Origin: CF-46 sp042408445
GTDB taxonomy: Bacteria; Chloroflexota; Limnocylindria; Limnocylindrales; CSP1-4
NCBI GenBank assembly: GCA_042408445.1
Contig: JBHORC010000014.1
Location: 21,876-85,875, forward strand
Direction: 5' to 3'
Length of the DNA stretch: 64,000 nt
Below the pieces are notes generated by a model. It did not search any database, had not been told where the DNA came from, and saw nothing but the letters and a program-made list of their open reading frames with translations. The translations under genes and the position numbers were made by a program. Shown here one piece after another: positions 15,474-24,213 of the stretch (position 1 is its first letter; each line of letters starts with the position of its first letter).

Positions 15474-16262
15474 TCAGCGGATGCCGGTGTCGTAGGCCAG
15501 CTGAACGGTCGCCGTCCCGACAGGAACGGTGACCGCCAGCGGCTCCGGTCCATTCATCATGCCTGGCACCGGATCCGCCGCCAGCACGTAGGCGCCCGGC
15601 TCGAGGTCAACGGCGAACCGGCCATCGCCGTCGGCGGTGAGCGTCGCCACCTCTCCGCCGTCGCCTGACTTCACGTGGATCGTCGCGCCCGCAACCGGGC
15701 GGTCATCACACGCCGGGTCGCTCGGCCGCACGACGGGACACGTCGGGCCGGCCGTCACGCGTCCGACGATCCCCTGCGTCGTGGTCGGTCCGCCGGTGTC
15801 TCCACTCCTCTCGGGGGCGGAGGAGCCGGCGGTCGTCCCGCCCGCGCCGGACCCCGGCAGACCCGCCGGAACCTGTGGGCCGGACTCCCGCTGGAGGACG
15901 ACCGCACCCGAATGGTCGACCGAGTAGACCCAGGTGTGGCGGTCGATGCAGCCCGCTGGGCAATCGCCCCAGCCCACCTCCACGGTCACGATCCAGCCGT
16001 CGGCGGTCGACGTGACGCGGTAACCGCAGCACTGGCCGATGGCGTTGGCGTCGAACGGGTGGAGATTGCCAAGTCGAGGGTTGGCCGCGAGAACGGCGGC
16101 GACGGCCGCGACGGCGGAATCCATGGAGACCCCGCTCGCCGCGGGGCCCCCGGAGGACGCGGCCGTCGGAGCCGGGGCCGCTCCGGACGCGCAGCCCGCA
16201 GCGATCGCGGCGGAGGCAAGGAGTCCGAAGAGCAGGCGCGGGATCGAGCGGTTGATGTTCAT
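15474..16262 (-). CDS. Lipoprotein with a carboxypeptidase-regulatory-like domain
   Basis: A 262-residue exported protein. The signal peptide ends in a lipobox, ASAAIAAGC (Cys about 24), followed by an Ala/Ser/Pro linker. The middle has cysteine-rich stretches (GQCCGYRV, GDCPAGCIDRHTW) and after a Gly/Ser linker the last ~95 residues look like a beta-sandwich of the carboxypeptidase-regulatory type (QGIVGRVTAGPTCP, GRFAVDLEPGAYVLAADP). Such domains bind or stabilise surface proteins; the specific role is unknown. Confidence 0.7.
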   Translation of the reverse strand: MNINRSIPRLLFGLLASAAIAAGCASGAAPAPTAASSGGPAASGVSMDSAVAAVAAVLAANPRLGNLHPFDANAIGQCCGYRVTSTADGWIVTVEVGWGDCPAGCIDRHTWVYSVDHSGAVVLQRESGPQVPAGLPGSGAGGTTAGSSAPERSGDTGGPTTTQGIVGRVTAGPTCPVVRPSDPACDDRPVAGATIHVKSGDGGEVATLTADGDGRFAVDLEPGAYVLAADPVPGMMNGPEPLAVTVPVGTATVQLAYDTGIR

Positions 16263-16338
16263 GCCGCGCCGACGATCACCGTCCGCCGGCAGTTCCGGCC
16301 TGGTCCGCCGCCGCGGTGCACCGGGGCGATCGTGGGAC

Positions 16339-16725
16339 TCAGCGTGCGCGCGGCCAGAGGAGCACGGCGGGCTCGTCGGGCGTCCCGGCCGCTGGCTTGT
16401 CGGCCCAGTCCGTCCGCACCGGCGCGAACACGTCGACGACGACGGCGCCCTCGGGACCGGCCCTCACCTCGTGGGGCGTGTTCCCGACGATTCGCCAGGT
16501 TCCGCCCGGGCCGAGGACGCGGACTTCGTCTGCGATCCGGAAGTGCATCTCGCCCTCGATGACGAGGCCGCACTGCTCGTTCGCGTGACGATGCTCTGGA
16601 ACGAGCGCGTTCGGTGCCAGCTCCACGACGGCGAGGGTGAGCTGCTCGCCGTCGACGCGCCGGGCGACGACGCCCTCCCAGACCTGGATCGGGCTGATCT
16701 CGGCGAGTTCCACGAGGTTCGGCAT
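16339..16725 (-). CDS. Cupin-domain protein
   Basis: A 128-residue single-cupin protein. Metal-binding motif 1 is PEHRHANEQCGLVIEGEMHF (two His and Glu) and motif 2 contains NTPHEV. Length fits small cupin_2 proteins, which are isomerases, dioxygenases or sensors; nothing here distinguishes these. It stands alone on the minus strand with GGGAG ten nt before ATG 16725. Confidence 0.85.
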   Translation of the reverse strand: MPNLVELAEISPIQVWEGVVARRVDGEQLTLAVVELAPNALVPEHRHANEQCGLVIEGEMHFRIADEVRVLGPGGTWRIVGNTPHEVRAGPEGAVVVDVFAPVRTDWADKPAAGTPDEPAVLLWPRAR

Positions 16726-16893
16726 GGCGGACTCCCGGGTGATGTCGACGCGGTCCGCGGCATCGCGGCGGACGCCGCAGCGCGACGCGCGACTCGCGGT
16801 CAGCCTACCCGACGCCGCCGCTCACCTGACGTTCGAGCCGGCGGCGCGCTCCACGGTGCCGCCTGCGCCCGAGCCGCCTGCCCGAGCCGCCGG

Positions 16894-18408
16894 TCAGCTC
16901 CCCGCCGCCGACGCCGTCCCGGCCTCGTCGTCGTCCGCGTCCGCCTCCGCACCGGACTCTGACTCCGCGCTCGACAACGGGGTCGCGATCGACTCGAGCG
17001 ACTGGCGCTCCGCCCGTACGCCGAACGCGAGCTCGGCGAGGCCACCCACGCCCATCGCGATCGCGCCGACGACAAACCCGGTTGCGACCGCCGACTGGCC
17101 ACCGGACATGAGCTGCCCGAACAGCTCCGGTCCGATGATTCCGCCGAGTCCCGTCCCGACCGCGTAGAAGAAGGCGATCGCCAGGGCTCGGGTCTCCATC
17201 GGGAAGATCTCGCTGACCGTCAGGTACGCGGAGCTGGCCCCGGCCGAGGCGAAGAAGAACGTGATCGCGACCAGGCCGATGAACGTCCACTCCGTCAGGC
17301 CGCCGTTGATCATCAGGAACGCGAGCACGAGAGTGAGGACGGCCGAGATCAGGTACGTCCCCGCGATCATCGGCTTCCGACCGACCGTGTCGAAGAGCCG
17401 GCTCAGGAACAGCGGGCCCAGGAAGTTGCCGGCCGCAAAGATGACGAGGAACAGGGGCACGGTGCCGGACGGGACCTTGAAGAACGAGCTGAGCATCGTC
17501 CCGAGGTTGAACGTCACGGCGTTGTAGAGGAACGCCTGGCCGATGAAGAGGGCGAGGCCGAGGACGGCGCGGCGCGGGTACGTCTGGAACGCAACGCTGG
17601 CGATCTCCCGGAACGGCACCGAGTGGCGCTGGTGGATCGTGAGCTCACCCTCGGCCGGCGGCAGGTCGCCGTCCGCTCCGGCTTTCGTCTCCTCCTCGAT
17701 CGAGGTGACGATCTCCTCGGCTTCCTTGTCGCGACCGTGGATGAGGAGCCACCGCGGACTTTCGGGCACCGTCCGTCTGACGAGCAGGATCGTCAGACCG
17801 AGGATCGCGCCGGCGCCGAAGGCGATGCGCCAACCGACATCGGTCGCGAACAGGCTCTGGTCGAGCAGCAGAAGGCCGACGAGCCCGCCGAGCCCGGATC
17901 CAATCCAGAAGCTGCCGTTGATCGTGATGTCGACCTGACCGCGGTGGCGGGCGGGGATGAGCTCGTCGATCGCGGAGTTGATCGCCGAATACTCGCCGCC
18001 GATCCCGGCGCCGGTGAAGAACCGGCAGATGAAGAAGTACAGCGGCGAGAACGCGAACGCCGTCGCGACCGTGGCGAGGATGTAGACGGCCAGCGTGAGC
18101 ATCATCAGCCGCTTCCGGCCGAACCGGTCGGTCAGCTGGCCGAACAGCAAGGCACCGAGGCACGCGCCGGCGACGTAGACGGCGCCTGCGGTTCCGACGT
18201 CCGCCGCGGTCATCCCGACACCGGAGCCCTGCTCGGTCAGACGCGACCCGATCGCCCCGACGATCGTGACCTCGAGCCCGTCGAGGATCCAGACCGTGCC
18301 GAGCCCGGCGATGATCCGCCAGTGGAACCCCGACCACGGGAGTCGGTCGAGGCGACCCGGGATGCGGGTCGTGATCGTGCGCAGGTCCGCGGGTGCGTTC
18401 GTCGTCAT
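16894..18408 (-). CDS. MFS transporter, sugar porter-like
   Basis: A 504-residue, 12-span major facilitator. The loop 2-3 signature is GQLTDRFGRKRL, the region after span 5-6 has VPESPRWLLIHGRDKEAEEI, and a second DTVGRKPM lies in the loop after span 8. These are sugar porter/metabolite:H+ symporter hallmarks. Substrate is not predictable. The C-terminal ~35 residues are acidic and low in complexity (SAESESGAEADADDDE). It is not in an operon with a catabolic gene. Confidence 0.85.
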   Translation of the reverse strand: MTTNAPADLRTITTRIPGRLDRLPWSGFHWRIIAGLGTVWILDGLEVTIVGAIGSRLTEQGSGVGMTAADVGTAGAVYVAGACLGALLFGQLTDRFGRKRLMMLTLAVYILATVATAFAFSPLYFFICRFFTGAGIGGEYSAINSAIDELIPARHRGQVDITINGSFWIGSGLGGLVGLLLLDQSLFATDVGWRIAFGAGAILGLTILLVRRTVPESPRWLLIHGRDKEAEEIVTSIEEETKAGADGDLPPAEGELTIHQRHSVPFREIASVAFQTYPRRAVLGLALFIGQAFLYNAVTFNLGTMLSSFFKVPSGTVPLFLVIFAAGNFLGPLFLSRLFDTVGRKPMIAGTYLISAVLTLVLAFLMINGGLTEWTFIGLVAITFFFASAGASSAYLTVSEIFPMETRALAIAFFYAVGTGLGGIIGPELFGQLMSGGQSAVATGFVVGAIAMGVGGLAELAFGVRAERQSLESIATPLSSAESESGAEADADDDEAGTASAAGS

Positions 18409-18640
18409 GCAGCCTCCGCCGCCCGCGATGCGCAGAGCGGGCGCGACGACATCATTCCGCGACCGCCGCGTCAGGGCTCGGCGGCAGGGCTCGGCGCGCT
18501 ATCGAAGGCGTTGCAGGCGCGGCGGGTCGCGTCGACGGGGTCCGTGCAGGCCGTCGCGGCGCTCCCGTACCGAAGGGCCACGGTCGTCGGGACCATTCGG
18601 GGGTGCGCTGGACGGCCCCTCACGGCCGATATTACGTGTC

Positions 18641-18937
18641 ATGCGACACGGATATTCCCCATCGCCCGGCGTCGGGCGACGGCGCCGCCAGCGCCCTGCC
18701 GGCCAGGCGCTGGTCGAGTACGCGCTCATCCTGGCCATCGTGGCTGTGCTCGCGATCGGGGCTGCGTCCGTGCTCGGCGGCGCCGTCAGCGGAGTGATCG
18801 ACAGCGCCGGAAACGGCCTCACCTTCGGCCCGGGCCATCAGGTCACGCCGACGGCGAAGCCGAAGCCGACGAAGACCCCGAAGCCCACCAAGACTCCGAA
18901 GCCCACTAGGACCCCGAAGCCGACGAAGACGCCGTAG
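18641..18937 (+). CDS. Flp-type pilin with PKPTKT-repeat tail
   Basis: A 98-residue protein. After a basic head (GVGRRRRQRPAG) comes the Flp pilin segment GQALVEYALILAIVAVLAIG with the conserved Gly-x-x-x-x-Glu-Tyr around a TadV-type prepilin peptidase cleavage site, then a short helix (SAGNGL). The last ~30 residues are four PKPTKT-like repeats, which canonical Flp pilins lack. ATG 18641 gives the typical short leader. No tadV, tadA or rcpC gene is close; the TadE/TadG-like operons are 4-8 kb away. Confidence 0.8.
   Translation: MRHGYSPSPGVGRRRRQRPAGQALVEYALILAIVAVLAIGAASVLGGAVSGVIDSAGNGLTFGPGHQVTPTAKPKPTKTPKPTKTPKPTRTPKPTKTP
18860..18931 (+). repeat. Four 18-bp repeats coding PKPTKT
   Basis: Units start at 18860, 18878, 18896 and 18914, each a variant of CCGAAGCCGACGAAGACC, in frame with the Flp-type pilin. 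Third-position differences between units show selection on the amino-acid repeat. Confidence 0.85.
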
Positions 18938-18955
18938 CCCTGGCGAACCTCCGGC

Positions 18956-19423
18956 TCAGGCCGTGGCGGTCACGTCGGCGACGAGGCGGAGGAACCAGCC
19001 TGGCGCGGCGCCGGCGGCCGGATCGCCGACCGCCTCGCGGATGAGCTCGCGCCGACGATCGACGATCGTGGTTCTGAGGGTCTGGCCCTCGTGGGTGAGG
19101 CGGACGACGACGGCCCGCCGGTCCCGCTGGTCCGGCGACATCTCGACGAGGCCCCGCCGTGCGAGCCGTTGGGAGAGGCGGCTCGTCGACGGGCCGGAGG
19201 CCGCGATTCGGGCGCCGAGGTTCGAGACGCGCAGACCGGCAGGCGCGGTGCCGAGGACGACGAGGATCCGCCATTGCTGGAACGTCAGCTCGCCGCCGGT
19301 GGCCTCCGCGATCGCCCGTGACGTCATCGCCACGAGACCGAATGCCAGCTGGTCGAGCGCGTCGAGCACGGAGACGTCTTCCCCCGCTCCCGTCGCGACC
19401 GGCGAATCCCTCGGCCCTGACAT
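18956..19423 (-). CDS. MarR-family transcriptional regulator
   Basis: A 155-residue winged-helix regulator. ATG 19423 follows GGAGG by ten nt. The MarR fold is visible: GELTFQQWRILVVLGT (helix 2), LGARIAASGPSTSRLSQRLA (recognition helix) and the wing VEMSPDQRDRRAVVVRLTHE. It is read divergently from a second MarR gene with which it shares the same layout (TFxQWRxLVxL), so they are distant paralogues. Target genes are unknown. Confidence 0.88.
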   Translation of the reverse strand: MSGPRDSPVATGAGEDVSVLDALDQLAFGLVAMTSRAIAEATGGELTFQQWRILVVLGTAPAGLRVSNLGARIAASGPSTSRLSQRLARRGLVEMSPDQRDRRAVVVRLTHEGQTLRTTIVDRRRELIREAVGDPAAGAAPGWFLRLVADVTATA

Positions 19424-19633
19424 TCGTGCGATGCCTCCGACGTCCCGGCCGAACGCCGCCGCTCGGCGGCGGCCACCAGCCAACCGAATGGAGAGGCTAC
19501 ACACCCGGCGCGGCGCCGACCCGGGACTCGAGCAGGTTCCATGTGCGGACAGGTTCGATACGGCCACGTCCGGCGGCACGCCGGTGCTTCCCGAGCCAAC
19601 GCTCCCGAGGATGTGGGCGACCGTTCGTTTCTC

Positions 19634-19649
19634 TTTACCTATGTAAACT
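19634..19649 (+). promoter_or_regulatory. MarR operator overlapping a leaderless -10 box
   Basis: TTTAC-CTAT-GTAAA (19634-19647) is a perfect 5-bp inverted repeat in an otherwise GC-rich region. TAAACT (19644-19649), a -10-like box seven nt before ATG 19657, overlaps its right arm, so binding of the regulator would block its own promoter. Confidence 0.6.
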
Positions 19650-19656
19650 ACTCGGC

Positions 19657-20094
19657 ATGCCGCATTCTGCCATTGAGAACGACCTCCTGCTCGACCTCGA
19701 GCGCATCGTTGTCGCGTCGGTCGCCGTCACGGCGCGCGCCCTTGCGGACGTCGCGCCGGAGCTCACCTTCGTGCAGTGGCGGGTCCTCGTCCTCGTCGAC
19801 CAGCCAGGCGGCAGGACGGTCGGGTCCGTTGCGGAGGCGCTCGGCGCGAAGATCGCGGGGATCAGCCGGCTCATCGGTCGGCTTCGCGCGCGCGGGCTCG
19901 TCGAGCGACGGCGGGGCGATGACGACGGGCGTCTCGTCCACGTGTCGCTGACCGAGGCCGGGGCAGACCTCCGGAACCGGGTCATCGAGCGCCGCCGCGC
20001 GGAGCTCCGCTCCGCGATCAGCGATGCTCGGCTCGCCGACGACACGACGACGGCCCTGCACCGGCTCGCAGCCGTTCTCGAGTTGATGACGTGA
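19657..20094 (+). CDS. MarR-family regulator of the adjacent ClC gene
   Basis: A 145-residue winged-helix protein: PELTFVQWRVLVLVDQPGG, recognition helix region EALGAKIAGISRLIGRLRAR and wing RRRGDDDGRLVHVSLTEAG. Its stop overlaps the start of the ClC transporter gene (GTGA), so it probably controls that gene and itself through the TTTAC/GTAAA dyad at its promoter. Ligand unknown. Confidence 0.88.
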   Translation: MPHSAIENDLLLDLERIVVASVAVTARALADVAPELTFVQWRVLVLVDQPGGRTVGSVAEALGAKIAGISRLIGRLRARGLVERRRGDDDGRLVHVSLTEAGADLRNRVIERRRAELRSAISDARLADDTTTALHRLAAVLELMT

Positions 20095-22100
20095 GGATCC
20101 TCCCGTCGCTTCGGTCGCGACTGCGATCGGCCGAGTACCTCCGGAAGTGGGTGCTCCTCGGCGGCCTCATCGGCGTCATCAGCGGGCTCGGCGCCGCGGT
20201 CTTCTTCATCGCGCTCGACGTTGCCTCGCGAGCGTTCCTCGGCGTTCTCGCGGGGTTCACGCCGGCGTCGCCCGCCGGCGAGGGCGCGCACGGGATCGCC
20301 GACGCGGCGCGCCCCCTGGCGATCCCGCTCGTCGTCGCCCTCGGCGGCCTGATCTCCGGGATCATCGTGTTTCGGCTCGCCCCGGAGGCCGAGGGCCACG
20401 GCACGGACGCGGCGATCGCGGCCTTCCACCACGGAGCACGACGGATCCGGGCCCGGATCCCGATCATCAAGCTGGTGGCGTCCGCGATCACGATCGGATC
20501 CGGCGGGTCCGGAGGACGTGAGGGGCCGACCGCGCAGATCGGCGCCGGGTTCGGGTCGTGGCTGGCGCGGGTGCTCGACCTCGACGCGCGCGACGCGCGG
20601 ATCGCGGTCGCCTGCGGGATGGGCGCGGGCATCGGGGCGATCTTCCGGGCACCGCTCGGCGGCGCGGTCCTCGCCGCTGAGATCCCGTATCGGGACGACG
20701 TCGAGTCGGAGGCCCTCGTCCCGAGCTTCGTCGCCTCGATCGTGGCGTTCTCGATCTTCGGGGCACTCATCGGGTACGCGCCGATCTTCGGGCGGGTCGC
20801 CGGAGCGGGCTTCACCGACGCGCGCCAGCTCGTGTACTACGCGCTCATCGGAGTCGCGGCCGGCCTCGTCGGCCGCCTCTACATCCACGGCTTCTACGGC
20901 GCCACCAGATGGATCGCGAAGTGGCCGCTCCCACGCGCCGTTCGGCCGGCGATCGCCGGCTTTGCGGTCGGATGTCTCGGCCTGGCGATCCCGGGCGCGC
21001 TCGGCACGGGCTATGGGTGGGTGCAGGCGGGGCTCGACCGGTCGACCCTGCTCGCATTGCCGCTCTGGATCGTCCTCGTGCTGCCGTTCGCGAAGATCCT
21101 CGCGACGTCGCTGTCGATCGGGTCGGGCGGCTCGGGCGGCATCTTCGGCCCGGGAATGGTGATCGGCGGGATGCTCGGCGCGTCGGTCTGGCGGCTGCTC
21201 GAGCCGATCGCCCCCGCCGTCCCGGCCGATCCCTCCGGTTTCGTCATCGTCGCGATGGTGGCCCTGTTCGGGAGCATCGCCCATGCGCCGCTCGCGGTCA
21301 TGCTGATGGTCGCGGAGATGACCGACAGCCTGGCAATGCTCGCGCCGGCGATGCTCGCGATCGGTCTTGCGAGCCTCGTGGTCGGCGAGCGGACGATCTA
21401 TCGCTCGCAGCTGCGGAGCCGGGCCGAATCGCCCGCCCACCAGTTCCGGTTCGCGCTGCCGCTCATGGCGTCGGTGGCGGCGTCACACGCCGCGCGCGCC
21501 CCCAGGCTCGTGCTGAAGGCGCACGAGACGGCGGGCGCCGCGCGCCGGAAGCTGGAACAGGGTGGTCTTCCGGGAGCGCCGGTCGTCGATCGCGGGCAGA
21601 CGCTCAAGGGAAGCATCTCGCTGGAGGACCTGGCCGGGGTCGAGGACTCCACGGCGCTCGCCGAGCTGTCGCTGAACGGGCCGGTCGTGACCGCTGACGA
21701 CGGGCTGGACGACGCGCTTGCGGTGCTCGCCGAGGGCCACAGTCCGTGGGCGCCGGTCACCGCGAACGACGAGCTGATCGGCGTGGTCTCGGTCGGTGAC
21801 ATCCTGGGCGCGTATCGCACCGCGCTTGCGGCGAACGTCCGACAGGTCCGATCCGTCGGCCAGTCGGGCGCGCTCATCGAGGCGGAGGTGATGCGCGGAT
21901 CGCCGCTGGTCGCTCAACCGGTCTCGGGGACGGGCTGGCCACGGGACGCGGTGCTCGTGTCGATCACCCGAGGCGACCGGGTCATCGTGCCGCGCGGCGA
22001 CGTCGTCCTGGAGGCCGGCGATCGCCTGACGATCTTCGCGACGGCAGCAGCGCGTGGTCCGCTCGCCGCGCTCCTGGCCGTCCCCGGTCGGGCCGGCTGA
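20091..22100 (+). CDS. ClC-type chloride channel/antiporter with CBS and TrkA-C-like domains
   Basis: A 669-residue protein. The first ~440 residues are the ClC membrane domain with signature loops GSGGSGGREGPTAQIGAGFG (gating Glu about 144) and GSGGSGGIFGPGMVIGG. Residues about 470-600 form a CBS pair (GLPGAPVVDRGQTLKGSISL and PWAPVTANDELIGVVSVGDI). The last ~60 residues (VLVSITRGDRVIVPRGD, LEAGDRLTIFA) look like a TrkA-C ligand-binding domain. ClC proteins move Cl- or exchange Cl- for H+; the cytoplasmic domains suggest nucleotide or second-messenger control. GTG 20091 overlaps the MarR stop. Confidence 0.9.
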   Translation: MRILPSLRSRLRSAEYLRKWVLLGGLIGVISGLGAAVFFIALDVASRAFLGVLAGFTPASPAGEGAHGIADAARPLAIPLVVALGGLISGIIVFRLAPEAEGHGTDAAIAAFHHGARRIRARIPIIKLVASAITIGSGGSGGREGPTAQIGAGFGSWLARVLDLDARDARIAVACGMGAGIGAIFRAPLGGAVLAAEIPYRDDVESEALVPSFVASIVAFSIFGALIGYAPIFGRVAGAGFTDARQLVYYALIGVAAGLVGRLYIHGFYGATRWIAKWPLPRAVRPAIAGFAVGCLGLAIPGALGTGYGWVQAGLDRSTLLALPLWIVLVLPFAKILATSLSIGSGGSGGIFGPGMVIGGMLGASVWRLLEPIAPAVPADPSGFVIVAMVALFGSIAHAPLAVMLMVAEMTDSLAMLAPAMLAIGLASLVVGERTIYRSQLRSRAESPAHQFRFALPLMASVAASHAARAPRLVLKAHETAGAARRKLEQGGLPGAPVVDRGQTLKGSISLEDLAGVEDSTALAELSLNGPVVTADDGLDDALAVLAEGHSPWAPVTANDELIGVVSVGDILGAYRTALAANVRQVRSVGQSGALIEAEVMRGSPLVAQPVSGTGWPRDAVLVSITRGDRVIVPRGDVVLEAGDRLTIFATAAARGPLAALLAVPGRAG

Positions 22101-22129
22101 GCCGCCTCAGGAGCCGACCGAGGTGCTGC

Positions 22130-22894
22130 GTGCCACTTGACCAGGCGCTGCTCGCGGCCTTGTGGGGAGGCGTCAGCGCTTCGGCGCTGCTGGCAGGCGC
22201 GGCGATCGGCTACTTCGCGGACGTGCCGCGACGGCTGATCGCGGCCGTCATGGCCTTCGGCTCCGGCGTCCTGATCTCGGCGCTCTCGTTCGACCTCATG
22301 GAGGAGGCCTACCGGCGCGGCGGGTTCGGCGGCACCGCTGCCGGCTTCGTCGTCGGCGCTGCCATCTTCACCGGCGCGAACTGGGTGCTGGCCCACCGGG
22401 GCGCGCGGCACCGCAAGCGCTCTGGCGACCAGCAGCCCGAGCCCAGTGACCAGGGGTCAGGCGATGCGGGCCTCGCGATCGCGGTGGGATCGCTGCTGGA
22501 CGGCATCCCGGAATCCGTTGCGATCGGGCTGACGATGATCGGCGGCGGCGCCGTGAGCACGGTCGCGGTGATCGCGATCTTCCTGTCGAACATCCCCGAG
22601 GGCATGTCCTCGTCCGCCGGCATGCGACGCGCCGGACGGTCGAAGACGTACGTCTTCGGGCTCTGGGCGGCGGCGCTCGTGCTCTGTGCGTTCGCCGCGT
22701 TCGTCGGGTTTGCCGTCTTCGCCCGGCTCCCGGACACGGTCGTCGCCGCGACGACCGCTCTCGCCGCAGGGGCGATCCTCGCCATGCTGGCCGACACGAT
22801 GATCCCGGAGGCGTTCGAGGTCGCGCACGACTTCGCCGGCCTGATCACCGTGCTCGGGTTCCTGGCCGCGTTCGTGCTGACGAAGATCGGCTAG
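22130..22894 (+). CDS. ZIP-family metal transporter
   Basis: A 254-residue membrane protein starting at GTG 22130, 29 nt after the ClC gene and possibly in the same transcript. About seven to eight spans are seen; the ZIP metal pathway motifs are LLDGIPESVAIGLT (span 4) and LSNIPEGMSSSAG (span 5). The cytoplasmic loop between spans 3 and 4 is short and has few His. ZIP proteins import Zn2+ or other divalent metals. Confidence 0.82.
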   Translation: MPLDQALLAALWGGVSASALLAGAAIGYFADVPRRLIAAVMAFGSGVLISALSFDLMEEAYRRGGFGGTAAGFVVGAAIFTGANWVLAHRGARHRKRSGDQQPEPSDQGSGDAGLAIAVGSLLDGIPESVAIGLTMIGGGAVSTVAVIAIFLSNIPEGMSSSAGMRRAGRSKTYVFGLWAAALVLCAFAAFVGFAVFARLPDTVVAATTALAAGAILAMLADTMIPEAFEVAHDFAGLITVLGFLAAFVLTKIG

Positions 22895-22993
22895 GCGGCT
22901 GAAGGCCGACGGACCGTCCCTGTCGCGCGCGCCCTCGACCTGGCCGGAACGAGCGCGCGTCGCGAATTCGTGCAGGCGCGAGGCGGGCGTCCC

Positions 22994-24211
22994 TCAGCGC
23001 TCGAGCAGCCGGACGCGACCGGGATCGAGATCGGCGAGGCGGGGAACGCCGAGCAGCTGAAGGGTCCGGATCGCCTCCTGGCGCAGGAGCACGCCCGCCC
23101 GCTCGACGCCGCGCTCGCCGCCGGCCATCAGGCCGTACAGGTACGCCCGGCCGACGAGGACCGCCCGTGCGCCAAGCCCGACGGCCGCGATCACGTCACC
23201 GCCACTCAGGACACCGCCATCGACATAGACCTCGATTCGGTCGCCGACCTCGCTCGCGATCACGGGCAGCTGTTCAAGCGGCGTGGGCGCCCGATCGAGC
23301 TGGCGGCCGCCGTGGTTGGAGATGACGATCGCATCGGCTCCGGCGTCGATGACCGCTCGGGCGTCGTCGACCGTCTGGATCCCCTTGATGACGATCGGGC
23401 CGTCCCAGGCGTCGCGGATCCAGCCAAGATCCGCGACGGTGATCGTCGGGTCGAAGACCCGGTTGATCAGGTCGGCAACGGTGCCCTGGGTCTCGCTGAA
23501 GGCCGCAAACCTGAGCGGCTCGGTGGTCAGGAGGTTGAACCACCAGCCCGGATGGCGAGCAATGTCGAACACCGTCCGGACGGAAAGGGTCGGCGGGATC
23601 GTGAAGCCATTGTGGACGTCCCGCAGGCGCGCGCCGGCAACTGGCGTGTCGACCGTCAGGATGAGCGCGGTGAACCCGGCCGCCCGAGCCCGCCGGACGA
23701 GCTCCAGCCCGGCCTCTCGGTCGTTCCAGAGATAGAGTTGGAACCACTTGTTGGTGTCGGGCGCGGCGGCAGCGACGTCCTCCGGGGAGGTCGTGCCGAG
23801 CGTCGAAAGCGCATACGGGATGCCGAGCCGGCCCGCAGCGCGCGCGACGGCCGACTCACCCTCGTGGTTCATGAGCCGGGTGAATCCGGTCGGAGCGTAG
23901 ACGATGGGCAGGGCCGAGGCGTGGCCGAGGATCGTCGTCTTGGCGTCCACGGACGAAACGTCCCGGAGGACGCTTGGTCTGAACTCGATCCGGGTGAACG
24001 CCTCTCGGGCGCGACGCAGGCTCGTCTCCGTCTCGGCCGCCCCGTCGACGTAGTCGAACACGGCTCGCGGGACGTGACGCAGCGCCACCGAGCGCAGGTC
24101 CCAGATCGTTGCCGCCGATGCGAGCCGGCGATCCGTCGGGGACCACCGGACCGGGCCCGTGCGGAGATACGGTTGGAGCTCGGACCAGCGCGGAACTCGG
24201 CGGTGGACCAT
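22994..24211 (-). CDS. lldD: FMN-dependent L-lactate dehydrogenase / alpha-hydroxy acid oxidase
   Basis: A 405-residue FMN_dh-family enzyme, about the size of mycobacterial LldD2. Signatures: YVDGAAETETS near residue 55, FQLYLWNDRE, TVDTPVAGARLRD, the catalytic His/Arg motif ISNHGGRQLD and the FMN phosphate loop YVDGGVLSGGDVIAA. It would oxidise L-lactate to pyruvate with FMN, handing electrons to quinone or O2. It begins two nt after the rhamnulokinase stop, so it is in the rha operon and would consume the lactate made by RhaEW. ATG 24211 was chosen on this spacing. A different 2-hydroxy acid cannot be excluded. Confidence 0.88.
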   Translation of the reverse strand: MVHRRVPRWSELQPYLRTGPVRWSPTDRRLASAATIWDLRSVALRHVPRAVFDYVDGAAETETSLRRAREAFTRIEFRPSVLRDVSSVDAKTTILGHASALPIVYAPTGFTRLMNHEGESAVARAAGRLGIPYALSTLGTTSPEDVAAAAPDTNKWFQLYLWNDREAGLELVRRARAAGFTALILTVDTPVAGARLRDVHNGFTIPPTLSVRTVFDIARHPGWWFNLLTTEPLRFAAFSETQGTVADLINRVFDPTITVADLGWIRDAWDGPIVIKGIQTVDDARAVIDAGADAIVISNHGGRQLDRAPTPLEQLPVIASEVGDRIEVYVDGGVLSGGDVIAAVGLGARAVLVGRAYLYGLMAGGERGVERAGVLLRQEAIRTLQLLGVPRLADLDPGRVRLLER

Positions 24212-24213
24212 GG

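Noticed and set aside
19159..19656. N-terminal extension of the second MarR protein
   Set aside because: The added residues are Arg-rich and antisense to the first MarR gene; the promoter and operator before ATG 19657 argue for the short form.
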